From positions 6,448,001-6,512,000 of the forward strand of contig CP075493.1 of the NCBI GenBank assembly GCA_021613535.1: DNA of 64,000 nucleotides, written 5' to 3'. Positions 46,014 to 58,723 of this stretch are shown piece by piece. The stretch is from Adineta vaga. Lineage: Eukaryota > Rotifera. Position numbers and translations under genes: made by a program. The notes under the pieces were generated by a model. The model had not been told where the DNA came from. It did not search any database and was given only the letters and a program-made list of their open reading frames with translations. The number at the start of each line of letters is the position of its first letter. Within the stretch, counting starts at the first letter, position 1.

Positions 46014-48736
46014 ATGGCTCATCTGGAAAAATTGCCAATACTTCGGAAGTATAGTTCATTAACATGTGATATTCTTTCGGAATTACGTCACTCCGGTGAA
46101 TATTCTGATGTGATTTTACGTACCGATGATCAACGCTTATTTAAAGTTCATCGAGCTATACTTTGTTGTAAGATATACACATACATTGATTGATTTCCTG
46201 TTTTCATTCTCTTCAAAGCATGTAGTGCATTCTTTCGAGCATTGTTTACAAATGGAATGAATGAAACGACTGATCGAATTGTTGACATTCATGATATTCA
46301 TGGTGATATTATGCAATTAATACTTGATTATACATATACACGTGAAATTAAATTGAATGAAAATCATATTTTTCAACTTCTACAAGCAGCTAATCAATTG
46401 CAAGTATTAGAATTAGTTTCGTTATGTGAAAATTATCTATATGAAAAATTGACTCCAGAAAATATCTTAGGAATTCGAGAATTTGCAGCATTCTTTTGTA
46501 AGTTTATCGAATAAGAATCGATTGATAAGATATTAGGATTATCATTCGTATAGTTTGTAGAAGACTCTATGAACAAACACAAATTTATCTTTTGTATGTA
46601 AAACAAATTGTTTTCTTTCTCTATGTCGAATTGTTTGTAGAAGTCATTTTACAGAAATATCAATAAAAAGTGAAGAATTTATTGAATTACAGCTTGAACA
46701 AATGATTGAAATACTCAATTCAGATGAATTAAATATAAAAAGTGAAGAAGCTGCTTTCGATGCAATTATACGATGGATTGATTGTAAAATCGATGAAAGA
46801 AAACCAGTAGGGAAAAACTATCTGACAATATAGAAATATTATCGAGATTTTATTGATTATTGAAAACAAATTCTTTCTTTTATATATACTAGCATATAGT
46901 GGATTTACTTAAATGTGTTCGTTTGGGTTTATTAACAACGAATTTCTTTCTTGAAAAAGTTAAATGTCATCCGTATATAATGAATAATGAAGATTGTAAA
47001 CCATTAGTTATTGATACATTGAAATATTTGTATGAATTAGATGTTGATACTTATCAAGTTTGTTATTCGATTACGAGAAAAAAGAAGAAATCAAGTCTTT
47101 TGATAATTTTGTTTTGAAAAGGATCTTATTGTACAAAATCCTATTGCTAGACCACGTCTTCCTCATGAAATCCTTTTTGTATGTGGTGGATGGTCTGGTG
47201 GTAGTCCAACATCAGTTGTCGAATTATACGATGTTAATATATTTTCAATTGATTGAAGGAATATTTGAATTCTATATAATATTTGTTTAGACTCGTGCAG
47301 ATAAATGGATTCAATTACCATTCAATGACAAATGTAGATTGTACTTATAATAACAAATATATGAATGAAAAAATTGTTTAGTTCCTCGTGCTTATCATGG
47401 CATTGTTACAGTTAATCGTTTGATTTATATCATTGGTGGTTTTGATGGAATGGAATATTTTAATTCATGTCGAAGTTTTGATTCGCAATTACTTCAGTGG
47501 AATGAAATTGCACCTATGAATATCAAACGGTAATTCATTCATCTTGATTGTTATCATATAGCATTTTAGTTGTTCTAAAAGATGTTATGTTAGTGTCGCT
47601 GTACATGATGGATTGATTTATGCTATAGTAAATTTGTTTAAATGCTTTCACTTCTTCTGGATACAAACGAAATTTAGGGTGGATTTGATGGTCATCTCCG
47701 ACAAAATACAGCTGAAAGATATTCACCTGTATCGAATCAATGGCTTCCAATTCCACATATGCATGCACAACGATCAGGTTTCATCCGAAAGAAGTTCTGT
47801 TTTTCGAATCTATATATTGTATTTTAATAGATGCATCGGCAACTGTTTTAAATGGTACATTTGATTGATGAATGAAATTTGCTCATATTCGATTTAAGAT
47901 AGATAGAATCTATATCTGTGGAGGATTTAATGGACAAGAATGTATGAATAGTGCAGAATATTTTGATCCAAAAACTAATCAATGGACAATAATTGCACCG
48001 ATGCAAAATCGACGATCAGGTGTTGGAGTAATAGCCTATCATAATTGTATCTATGCATTGTTTGTAACGACGATAATTTTTGTTGATTTATTATAAAAGA
48101 AATTGGTTGCTTTAGAGGTGGATTTAATGGTTCAACACGAATGAATTCTGGCGAAAGATACAATCCGAAAACGAATACTTGGATAACTGTACCGGATATG
48201 TATAATCCAAGAAGTAATTTTGCTATTGAAGTATGTTCTTTCTTTTTGAATAAAATTAATGTAATGTAGCTTTCTTAAAGATAGTGGATGATTATTTATT
48301 TGTTATTGGTAATTTAAAAAATAGTTCTGTTTCTTTTTTTTTGATAAATGGTTGTTATTCATAGGTGGTTTTAATGGTGTCACGACGATTTTTAATGTCG
48401 AATGTTTCGATGATTTAACAGAAGAATGGTATGCTATAATAATTGATCATTTCTATAGAATAATGATTCGAGTTTCTTTTTATTGCGAGGTATGATGCAG
48501 CTGATATGAATATTTTTCGTTCAGCTCTATCTGCTTGTGTTCTTTCGGGTCTTGAAAATATTCGTAATTTGATTATGTTTGCAAGACAACAAATTATTGA
48601 TGAACAACGATTGAAAGATTCCAGTACAATCAAGAGAGATTCAATTCAATCATCAATTATTCCTGTTGGAACTTTATCTGCAGCTGTAGGTGCGCTATCA
48701 GCAACAATTGATAATATAACGAGAAATCATGTATGA
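46014..48736 (+). CDS. KLHL10: BTB-BACK-Kelch protein, KLHL10-like
   Basis: Substrate adaptor for Cullin-3 ubiquitin ligase; KLHL10 in other animals acts in the male germ line. The BTB domain (46,014-46,497) has SGEYSDVILRTDDQRLFKVH, RAILC and, after a short intron, CSAFFRALFTNGMNE. BACK follows with HFTEISIKSEEFIELQLEQM and AAFDAIIRWID; a small exon near 46,552-46,599 (FVEDSMNKHKFIF) seems to link them. Kelch repeats run from about 47,150 (RLPHEILFVCGGWSGG) through IIGGFDGMEYFNS, GGFDGHLRQNTAERY, ICGGFNGQECMNSAEYF and GGFNGSTRMNSGERYN. The C-terminal FNVECFDDLTEEWYDAADMN and RSALSACVLSGLENI closely resemble KLHL10. Many introns fall between kelch blades. Several exon joins were read only roughly, so the exact protein is not certain. 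Confidence 0.85.
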
Positions 48737-49275
48737 AAAAAAAAGAATCTTTTTATCCAAATCTGAACATAAAGATAATCAAGTTGACACTTTTGTAGCT
48801 ATGCATAGTATTAATTCTATTTTCTGATATAATTAGTTAGGAATAAATGCAGAAAAAAAAAGAAGAATTGAATTATAAGAATTGCTATATTATACGAATA
48901 AAAAGAACAAGAAGCAGAAGAACATACAACACGAAAGGAATGCCATAAAACAAAGAAAAACGGGTATGATCTGTATCGATGCTGAAATGCTTTTGTCTAT
49001 CGTCACATAGTTTGATCTTATTCTACTAATGAGATAAATGATCGAATTATGTACTTTGGTAAACATCGAGTATTTGTTTTTATCACATACACAAGCTATG
49101 GAATGAAGAATAAGAGAAAGAAAAAGAGAGATTCTACTGTTCGAGAACATATGAATATATAGTCAACTCAATAAATATTAATTGAGATTAGAAGGTTAAT
49201 ACTAATTGCGGTGACGACTAAAGGAAAATGAATACGTCTATTGATAAAATGATGAATGTCATCGTTAGAATAGAT
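48737..49275. other. Intergenic, convergent genes
   Basis: 3' flanks of KLHL10 (+) and the basigin-like gene (-). A minus-strand frame at 48,890-49,150 shows no recognisable features. Confidence 0.4.
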
Positions 49276-50539
49276 CTATGCTTTAACTGAACGTTTTTTG
49301 CTGTCATTATCTGATGATTTTGTTGTTGTTCGTACTAATCTAAAGAAGACAAACACATGCATCATGAAAGATTTATTTGTAAGTAGTGCACTCTTAACTT
49401 ACGGATCATTAGCTTGATCTTGTTCATCATCATCTGTTACTGTTGTTCTTTTATTTGATTTTTGTCGTCTTTCAAAAATTAAAATAACTGCAACAAGAAC
49501 AAGTACAACACCGACAATGCCAAGGAATGGCCAAAGTGCCGCTAATCGATCTAATATACAAAAATGAATAAATCTTATTCCAAATTTAAACTGATACATA
49601 CCTTTTACACGTAATAAAACAGTAAATTTTATTCCATTCAATTCACACCTGTAATAACCACGATGACTTTTTTTTGTATGTTCAATATTTAATTTATTTT
49701 GATCAACTTTGACACCATCTGGTAAGTCATTGAATAATTTATCATCAGGACTGAATCTCCATTCAACATCGTTTAAATTTGTTTGATCTTTTGGTTCGAT
49801 TAAACATGTCAACTGTAGTGATTGATCTTCACTACGTCGAACTGATCCATGCGTTGCATCTAAGTTTTCACTTGCTCGATCTGTTTCAATGCCTTGTGGA
49901 GATGCTTTTACTAGAGAAGAAAAGCAATACATATCAAAATAATCATCATTAAAACAATAAATGAAATTTATTTACCTGCTATTTTATCAAATCTACAGGC
50001 AGATGGTACTTCATATCCGGATTTTTTTGTTTTAACATACCAGTATCTAACATCAGCATCACTTTGTACTAAACAAAAAGATAGAATTTACATTAGAAGA
50101 AATCTTTTGTTTGTTTTTGTTCTTTAATACCGAAGATCTTTATTGTTAAAACTGATTCTTTGTTCGTTTTTTTAACAACATAATGACCAGGTTTATCATG
50201 ACTTACAGGAACACCATCTTTATACCATTCATCAAATTCACCATCACCTTCACCCTCATATATACATGTTAAATTAAGCTCATGTTTTAATACAGCTTTA
50301 AGATTAACAGTTGTTCGTGGTTCTCCAATATATTTTGCATTGAGATAAAAAACACAATTCAATACTAAATATAAAGAGAAAAATCATTGTACCGGAAATT
50401 GAACCGAGCTTTAAGGGATTTCAATCATAGTGATAATTGAATTTAGGTTAGAATTGATAAGGGATCTTTTTTTTACATCGTTTACATTTTATAATTCAAT
50501 ACCTGTAAACAATGCCAGAAGCATTTGTGAAAATATCAT
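49276..50539 (-). CDS. Basigin/neuroplastin-like Ig-domain membrane protein
   Basis: Type I membrane glycoprotein family that chaperones monocarboxylate transporters and takes part in cell adhesion. Six exons (50,539-50,503; 50,364-50,131; 50,068-49,976; 49,910-49,602; 49,550-49,403; 49,339-49,276) sum to 885 nt, 294 residues. Signal peptide MIFSQMLLALFTVLNCVFYL; first Ig domain with LNLTCIYEG and, after a W-core, YEVPSACRF; second Ig domain with LQLTCLI, WRFSPDD and RGYYRCELNG. The membrane segment reads LAALWPFLGIVGVVLVLVAV, almost the basigin sequence, but the glutamate normally present inside it is missing (GIVGVVLV where basigin has GIVAEVLV). Short charged cytoplasmic tail RRQKSNKRTTVTDDDEQ. 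Basigin or neuroplastin cannot be separated here. Confidence 0.88.
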
Positions 50540-50889
50540 TGATCAGAGCTGATGAATTGGAATGATTGAATGACAAAAAAACATTCGTTCCCTTGTTATT
50601 GTTGTTCTTATTATTGTTTATTTTTTTAATTTAATAAATATGAATGTTAGATTATAAAAACGAATTTTTTTTAAAATTTTTTCTCTAAATTCGAAACAAA
50701 AATTAAAGATAAGAAAAATATCTTTTCTATTTTATCATTTGTCTAGAAACCAACCAATCAGATCAGGCAGAAGATTTATTTTTTTATCTTTTTTTTCTCT
50801 TGTTAGTTACGTTACATCAGTGATTAATAAGAACAGAACCTTTTTTCGACACGACGGCAGGTATTCTAAATCGGCTCAGCGCATTCATC

Positions 50890-52382
50890 ATGAATACGTA
50901 TGCTAAATTGATTACACGACTACAACCAAATGGTCGTCATTTACTTCAACAACATCAAAAGCAGAGTCTTCCATCTGTAATATTCTTCTTTTTTTTTCTT
51001 CTTATGTCAACCATGGAAAGAGTGTCATTTTATGCTGTTTTAGGTAGTATCTTCTATAAGAAAAGCAAGTAGTTCAGGAACACTTGAATATGATACACCA
51101 AAAGCATATAAACTTCATATGCTTGACCAAGGTCCAAATACTCATGTCTCGTGCAATCGTGAAGAAGGTTTAGATTTCTATAAAAAAATGCAAGTTGTCC
51201 GTCGGATGGAAGCATCTGCTAATAATATGTATAAATCAAAATTGATTCGAGGTTTTTGTCATCTTTACTCGGGACAAGTTCGTATTCGTTTCTCTTTAAA
51301 GTAATGAAATGATTTGATTAATATGTTTTTCAGGAAGCTGTTTGTGTCGGAATGAAGGCATCAATGGATAAAAATGATTCATTGATTACTGCGTATCGTG
51401 CACATGGTTGGACTTATATGATGGGCGTTTCTGTCACTGGTATCTTAGCAGAACTAACAGGTAAAAAAACTGGTTGTGCAGAAGGACGAGGTGGAAGTAT
51501 GCATATGTATGCACCGAATTTCTACGGTGGTAATGGTATTGTTGGAGCTCAAGTTCCGTTAGGCGCTGGTGTATGTATATTAAAAAGACAGAAATGTAAA
51601 ATAAACTTTGATTGATTTTTCTGTAGGTTGCTTTTGCTCATAAATATCGTGGAGAATCGAATGTTTGTATTGCTTTGTACGGAGATGGAGCTGCAAATCA
51701 AGGACAAGTCTTTGAAGCATTTAATATGGCTAAATTATGGTCATTACCATGTATTTTTGTATGTGAAAATAATGGTTATGGCATGGGTACTAGTACAGAA
51801 CGTGCTAGTGCTAATCCAAATTTTTATACTCGATGCGAATATATTCCGGGTATATGGGTTGATGGTATGGATATTCTTGCTGTACGTGAAGCAACAAGAT
51901 TTGCTCGAGATTGGTGTACATCTGGAAAGGGTCCAATGATTATGGAAATGGCAACATATCGTTATTTTGGGCATTCCATGTCTGATCCTGGAACAAGGTA
52001 TTTGAAAGAGACGTGACGTAATCTTATAAGTAGTCTTCTTTCTTTTGTAGCTATCGAACTCGTGAAGAAATTCAAGATGTTCGAAAAAGCCGTGATCCAA
52101 TCACATCATTCAGAGAAAAACTTATTCAAGCCAATTTAGCTACTGATGAAGAATTTAAAGTATTTACTTTTTAATTTTCTCCTTATTAAATTCATTTAAT
52201 AATGTCACTTTTAGAATATTGATAATGAAGTCAAAAAGATCATTGAAGATGCAGAAAATCATGCGCAAAATGATCCCGAATTACATGTTGATGAATTATA
52301 TTCGCATGTGTATTCCAATCCACCTGCCGGATTCAAAATTCGTGGATGTGATAATTTTACATTTAAAGACAAAAGCAAATAA
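50890..52382 (+). CDS. PDHA1: Pyruvate dehydrogenase E1 alpha, mitochondrial
   Basis: Thiamine-diphosphate-dependent alpha subunit of the E1 component; decarboxylates pyruvate in the mitochondrial matrix. Six exons (50,890-50,976; 51,044-51,277; 51,334-51,570; 51,627-51,997; 52,051-52,159; 52,215-52,382) sum to 1206 nt, 401 residues, the expected length. The N-terminus [20 protein letters not shown] is a basic transit peptide. Hallmarks: [29 protein letters not shown], and the ThDP motif [20 protein letters not shown] ending [16 protein letters not shown]. The regulatory loop is intact: [13 protein letters not shown] then SYRTREEI, containing the serines phosphorylated by PDH kinase in other animals. 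SYAP1 starts about 157 bp downstream on the same strand. Confidence 0.96.
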
Positions 52383-52539
52383 ACATTTCCCTTTTCATTT
52401 ATTTTCTTGAATCTCACACATACATTGTCATTTGTGTTCATTTTATTTATTTTTGCAATTTTCAAGTCATATAAAGCACAGGATAGACAAATTTCCATAT
52501 ATTCTTTAGATTATATATATATATAGAGAGAGAGAGAGA

Positions 52540-53948
52540 ATGACTGAATCAACATCTACTGAACAATCTAAACCATCTACTTCGTCATGGTTCAGTAATT
52601 TTGATTTAACCAATCAATTGACGAATTTAAGCTCATCAATTGTTCAAGCAACAACCAAAGTTGGTGCAGTTGCAAATACTATTGTTCAAAAGTCGTTGCC
52701 ACAACGACCTTCAACACCGAATGAGAATGAAGAACCAAATACTGAATCTAATAAAGATTTAACTAGTAAATGATAGCTTGATTTCATTTTAACGTTATCT
52801 CTATGCTTTCTTTAGGTATTTTAACGGATTTCAGCTCAAGTGTAATAAAAAGTGCTCAACAATTGAAACAAGCTGTTGAACAAAAAACAATTCTGGGACA
52901 TTTTACAAAAGAACACGAGAAATTTCTAACAGAAAAACGCACTCAACAACGTCGGGAAGAATCAGCTGTTCCACCATGGGTTGGTTATAAAGAAGAAGAA
53001 GAAATGAAAAAACAAATCTTAGCTCTTTCACAAGTTTGTTTCAATTTAATTTTCATTCAATCAAATTCATCTGTAAATAATTCTTGTATTTAGGAACAAC
53101 GTATCTTTCTTCGAGATCCACCACCAGGTGCTAATTATCATTTTGACATGATTACTGCGTATCCAATAGCCTTAGCAACTCTTGAAGTTGATGAAAATTT
53201 GAAAAAAATGCGTTTTGAACTTGTTCCAAAAAAGTAAAGTTTTCTCGTTGTGAAGAATGTTGAATATAGATAACAAAATGCACTTTAGAATTACGGAAGA
53301 ATCATTTTGGTGTAATTATTTTTATCGAGTTAGTTTGATCAAACAATCAACTCAATTGAACGCTTTAGCAAATGAAAATAGTAATGTTTCTTCTGATATG
53401 CTTTTTTTTCAACTTTGAATCTATTTTAGCAAATTCCCAAGCAATAAATGAAGCAGATACCTCATCTACTCACGCTGGTAAGTCGAGAACATACTCAAGT
53501 CAGAGCTATTTCCAAATCGGATAAGACTATAGATAAAATGCGAGATTATTTCGTGACGGCAACATATTTTCTCTATTAATTTTGATTCCAGATCGTCGAA
53601 CATCTGAATTAAATGATAAAATGTTTGATGGTAATCAAGATTTTGTTAGTGAAGATTATGATACAACAGATATTAATATGGATGATATTCGTCGTGAAAT
53701 TGAACAATTAAGTATTACAAAGAAAAATTCTACGAAAACAAAATCTAGTAGTCCAGGTAAGATTCGATCATTGTCTAAAAACATTTCTCATCGATTTTTT
53801 TTGTGTAGATTTAGATGAACGAGAATGGGTTAAAGCATTGGATGATGAACTTGAGAATGTTTCAACTGAACAACTTGAAAATGTTTCAGCTGAAGAACTC
53901 GAAGCTCAAATAAATGAAGTTTTATCTGGTAAAACAACATGGGAATAG
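52540..53948 (+). CDS. SYAP1: Synapse-associated protein 1 (BSD domain)
   Basis: BSD-domain protein implicated in Akt/TORC2 signalling in animals. Seven exons (52,540-52,765; 52,816-53,033; 53,094-53,233; 53,289-53,380; 53,430-53,477; 53,592-53,756; 53,809-53,948) sum to 1029 nt, 342 residues, close to the vertebrate length. The N-terminal helical part contains [19 protein letters not shown] and [20 protein letters not shown]. The BSD domain shows [40 protein letters not shown] and [13 protein letters not shown]. The tail ends [13 protein letters not shown] with a repeated ENVS/AEEL pattern. Only about 157 bp separate it from the PDHA1 stop; a GA run precedes the ATG. Confidence 0.92.
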
Positions 53949-54355
53949 ATTTCCATGATTTTAAATTTGATCATTGTAAAGAGATTTTGTTTTGTATACA
54001 GTGAATATGCGAATGAATAACTTCTTCTTTTTTTTTTGTATGTACGTCTATTACAACTATTCTTTTTTTTCTTCGAAAATAAATTTATTATGGTGTCGCT
54101 ATACAAATATATATATATATATATATATATATCTATTTATATCTAATTGGCATGTTTATTATTTTAGACGAAAGATCGAGATGACGAAAAGAAAAGTTGG
54201 TTAGTAATATTTAAAAAATAAATGACTACTGATATGGTATATATTGTGTTTTCGTTTCTTCATCGTAGCAGTAACAATTCGTGATAATGACCTTGCAAGT
54301 GTGTGATTATTTTTCTTCCGTTCTTTTCTCCTTTCATTGAATTTTAGAAGTAAAC
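53949..54355. other. Intergenic SYAP1/ARB2A
   Basis: AT-rich with an (AT)n run at about 54,106-54,132. Possible 5' leader exons of ARB2A lie here, but none can be proven. Confidence 0.4.
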
Positions 54356-55788
54356 ATGGGAATAAGTCCAAGTGAACTGAATGATGATGAGGGTGAAGAA
54401 GATTTGATTTATTGATCGGATTTATTTCATAATTCAAGTTTTTATCTTTAGAAAAGCAAACTAATGCTAAACGTCGTCGAACTGACAAGAGAAATACACC
54501 GATGACTCATATCGAATACGATTCTTTACAAGAATATGGATATCATTTTAAAAGTAAACCTTGGTTGTATAAATCTCAATGTAATATCAATCTGATTTGA
54601 AATAGATGATAAATTAGTTTCCATAGAATCTAATGAACCCTTCAAATTTGATGTATTTGATGATAAAGAAGAAAATCAAAAACGATATGAAACAATTGGT
54701 AAATTAATTGATAATGCTGTATTTGATCTACTTGAGAGTACATGTAAATTACAACGTGTGACAGTACCGGTAAGTTAAACTATCTGATTTGAACATCAAA
54801 TTGTAATTTATTTGAAAAGATCGATGCCAAACGAAATGAAAAGACCAGTTTCATTTTTGTAAGCAATGATTTATCAACAGCTAAATATTTAATGATCATT
54901 ATTCATGGTACAGGAGTTGTTCGAGCTGGTCAATGGTCTCGAAAGTAAGATATTATTTCGTTTATTTTATGAATTCTATTACTGTTTGATTTCATAGGTT
55001 GATTATCAATGAAGGATTAGAGATTGGTTCTCAAATGGAATACATTCGACGAGCTCGAGCAGCTGGTTATGCTGTTATTGTTACTAATACCAATTTAAAT
55101 GACTTTCAATCATCTCGATCTCTTCGTCGTCATTCAACACATCCTATTCGCGTATAGAAATATTTCACTATTGAAATAAAAAACGATTAAAATATCTTTT
55201 TTTAAAGGGAAGTAGCTCTGCTGAAGAACATGGATGTTACGTATGGGAACATTTTGTTCGTCCAAGTCCTGCCAAACATATTTGTATTATGGCACATTCA
55301 TACGGAGGAGCGGTAGTACTTGAAATGGTTTGCCACAATTCTTTTTTCTTACACCCATCCTTTTGATATCCTTGTTTTTACTTTAGGCTCGTCAATTCCT
55401 CAAAGAATTTGAGCAATATGTTTTTGCTATTGCATTAACTGATTCACCTATGACAGTGTATGGACGACGTGTGAAAAAAAATGTTTTACAAATGTTAAAA
55501 CAAGTATGTTGTGCATTTCCTTGTTTTTAAACGAATAAAATAAAATTATATTTGACTAGAAAACGATCAATTGGGTTACAGATACAGAAAAAACAGATAC
55601 TGTTATAGGCGAAAGTGATTGTTGTCAATTAAGATCTGCAGGTAATTTGAAAGAAGCAAAATAGAAATATGAATCAACTTAACATGCATGATTTAGGACA
55701 TACTATACATGAATGGACATCACATACAGCTATAGATGCAATTTTTAAATATTTTGCTGCTAAACGACAAAAACTTGAACAAAATTAA
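54356..55788 (+). CDS. ARB2A: ARB2A (FAM172A) alpha/beta-hydrolase-fold protein
   Basis: Arb2-domain protein; the animal homologue is linked to Argonaute-2 and co-transcriptional splicing control. Likely first coding exon ATG 54,356-54,392 (MGISPSELNDDE), then 54,452-54,553, 54,606-54,769, 54,820-54,944 and further exons to the stop at 55,786-55,788. Early part THIEYDSLQEYGYHFK and the FDVFDDKEENQKRYETIGKL stretch; core LMIIIHGTGVVRAGQWSRK, GLEIGSQMEYIRRARAAGYA and a nucleophile-elbow-like ICIMAHSYGGAVVLEMARQF; the C-terminal TIHEWTSHTAIDAIFKYFAA matches the family. The start is inferred from a clean splice; an upstream exon is possible. MSH4 coding begins about 145 bp after the stop on the same strand. 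Confidence 0.9.
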
Positions 55789-55932
55789 GCTTTTATTTCA
55801 ATTGTGATATAGAACATTTGAATGAACGATTTTCCTTTTTTTTTGTGTATTTTGTGATATATACTAATGTAGAATTAGATAACTTTAATGCATATGATTT
55901 ATCGACATAATAATCGTTGGTTTTACTTTTAG

Positions 55933-58723
55933 ATGGTTAAATCAACAAATCGACAATCAAATTTTTTCCTTAGGAATTCTTGTCGATTTTGCTTCAGCAA
56001 ATCAATGTGGTTTAGCACCAGGTTTTCAATCACTTTACAGTATTTTACAAGCAACAAAAACTAAAATGGGTGCACGAACATTACGTGCAAATTTAATGGA
56101 ACCTTTAATTGGTAAATATCAATCTTTCGCACTATTTTTTGATTTCTCATTATATACAATTTTTAGATGTTTCTTCAATTCAATATCGACAAGATGCTGT
56201 TGAGAATTTTATTGATGATGAAAAATTGATGTTTCAAGTACAAACTATTCTTTTACATTTTTCTGATGTTGAACGTAGGATCAATTGAACATTGACTTCA
56301 GTTTTTGTAAAGAAGATGTTTACTCCATAGGAATCATTCTGGCGTGTATTCAAGAAAATCCAAGTCGAACTGTACCAGCGGCTGAAAAACGTATTACAAT
56401 GATCAATCAACTTCGACGTATTCTTGATGTTTTACCAACACTTCAACAAGCATTGGAACAATCGACATCTGAACTGTTGAAAAATCTCTGTTCGGTAAAT
56501 TATTTATCTATTTTTCATACAGAAAAAGAGAAGGAAAAACAAGGTTTTGTAGACTTTAAATGATCCACGTTTTCAATTAATGTTGGATATTCTCAATTCA
56601 CAATTAACAACAGAACAAACAGTTTCAAGCAATAGTTTTCTTGGTGCAAAGATTCGACGGATTTTTTCTATGCGAGTAAATTGATGTTCATTCTTAGACA
56701 ATCGATGAAATTGTTGAATTTGTAGAGTGGTTTCGATGAACGATTGGATAGTTTACGTGCTGATGTTATTGTTGTTATCGATGATGTTGAATGTAAGTTT
56801 GATTTAATTACTTGTTCAATTGTTTATTTCTTTCCAATAGCATTGGAAAAAGAATTTTCCGAACGATTTAATATGCCCGTTCGATATAATTTGACAAATG
56901 CTCGTGGCTTTTCATTGGAACTTATTGGTGAATTTAAAGGTGCTCTACCAGCAAATGTTATTTCAGTAGCAAAACGACAAAAGTCAACATTTATTACAAC
57001 ACTTCAATTAGCTCATTTATCGGATCGATTCGAACTATTATACAATGATATATGTCTTTTAACTGATCAGTAAGGAATCGGACTTTCGAATAAAACTATC
57101 TTTTATTATTTTTTTTAGAATTATTCTAATACTTCTTGCTAAAATTCGATCACATTTTGGTTGTATGTATCGTCTTGTCGAAGCTGTTTCAATTATCGAT
57201 ATGTTACAATCATTTGCTGAAGTTTCGAAAGCTCGAGATTATGTTCGGCCAATGTTTGGTGCAAATACGAAAATCAGCAAAGCTCGTCATCCAGTTATTG
57301 ATCTCTTTGGTCAACAAAAACCGATTGCAAATGATATTGAATTATATCCAGAACAAAATATTATTCTTGTTACAGGACCAAATATGAGTGGTAAATCAAC
57401 GTATCTTCGACAAATTGCACTTTTGCAAGTCTTAGCACAGATCGGTAATTCGATTTTTTTGAAAGATAAGTTTAATGAATATTCGTTTTATGTTCATTAT
57501 AAAAGGTTGCTTTGTACCAGCTGAACAAGCGCGATTTCGAATTGTGAGTAGAATGAAATCTTATGTTTTAATTTGTTAAATTTTGTTTGATATTTAGGTT
57601 CACGAAATTTTTTCAAAAATTCGTCATCATGATAATTTATTTACAGGACAATCGACATTCTCGTCTGAAATGCATCATATTGCATTTATTCTAAATTGTA
57701 TGACATCACATTCAATGATTATTCTCGATGAAGTAAATATTCGATTTTCGTACATTAAATTATTCTTCATCTTTTTTCAATTAGATCTGTTCAAGTACAT
57801 CAACCAATGAAGGTATATATAGTATCAAGAATTTAATTATACAAACGTTTGTATATTTTGTTCGATTAGGTTTAGCATTAGCTACAAGTTTAACTGAAAC
57901 ATTATGTCGTACACAAGCATTTGTAGTTATTTCAACACATTTTCAACAATTGACATCGATTGGATATATCTATCGAAATGTTGCTAATTATCATTTTGAT
58001 GTTATTTATAATGAGAAACTTATCAGTGATACAGAAAGTGATTCAACACATCGTTTACGTCGATTTCATCCACAGAATATAATTGATCAATTGAAAGAAC
58101 AAAATACAATCATTTATTCATATACACTTCGACCAGGAATCTGTAAAAATCTTCATTACGGTAAGAATAGAAATATTATTTAAAGGAACGAATGATTTCG
58201 GAAATATTTCTAGGTATTGCTTTAGCATCACAAATTGAAGATTTACAAACAGTGGTGGAATTAGCGAAATGTATAGCAAAATATTACATTCGAAAGAAAG
58301 AGGTAATGTTTCTAGATATAACCAATAATCACTTTCATGTTGCGTCCTCCGTTTTCTTTACACAACTATTTGAGAAGCTGTTAGGATTTCTTTATGTTTT
58401 GAATGGATAATTCTACAATGATCTGTTTTTAGTCAATTATGAATTATATGTCGAGTATTCCAAATTTATTAATGAAACGAGTGATCATTGTGAAAGGTTA
58501 TTGTGATTTAATTTATGATTTCTCAAATAATGCAATGCAATTTGTTGAACAACAACGTGTTTTTCTTGAAAACTTTCAAAAACGAATGCATGAATATTGG
58601 TCAACATCAGCTTCCATAACCACTGCCACAATAACAACAACAACAACATCATCATCACCACATGATGACAGTGATGAAACTAGAATGGAATCAATATCAT
58701 CACCTACAATTGAAAGTTCTTAA
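55933..58723 (+). CDS. MSH4: MutS homologue 4, N-terminally shortened
   Basis: Meiotic MutS protein; with MSH5 it forms a clamp that stabilises crossover intermediates. Thirteen exons (55,933-56,111; 56,167-56,274; 56,331-56,494; 56,553-56,675; 56,726-56,792; 56,841-57,069; 57,119-57,444; 57,506-57,543; 57,598-57,732; 57,785-57,812; 57,870-58,160; 58,214-58,302; 58,433-58,723) stay in frame for about 689 codons; vertebrate MSH4 is about 930. The reading begins in the core domain (GFQSLYSILQATKTKMGART), so the connector region is absent and no in-frame ATG precedes it. A start at about 55,833 (MNDFPFFL) spliced through GTGTAT is possible. Walker A is intact (TGPNMSGKSTYLRQIALLQV), as is Walker B (SMIILDE). 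The next motif reads DEICSSTSTNEG where MutS proteins have DELGRGTST/NEEG. VVISTHFQQL follows. The C-terminus ends in a Thr/Ser-rich tail. Confidence 0.88.

Noticed and set aside
54106-54132. (AT)n run, also near 21,680, 32,050 and 42,110
   Set aside because: Simple microsatellites common in AT-rich DNA; no larger structure seen.
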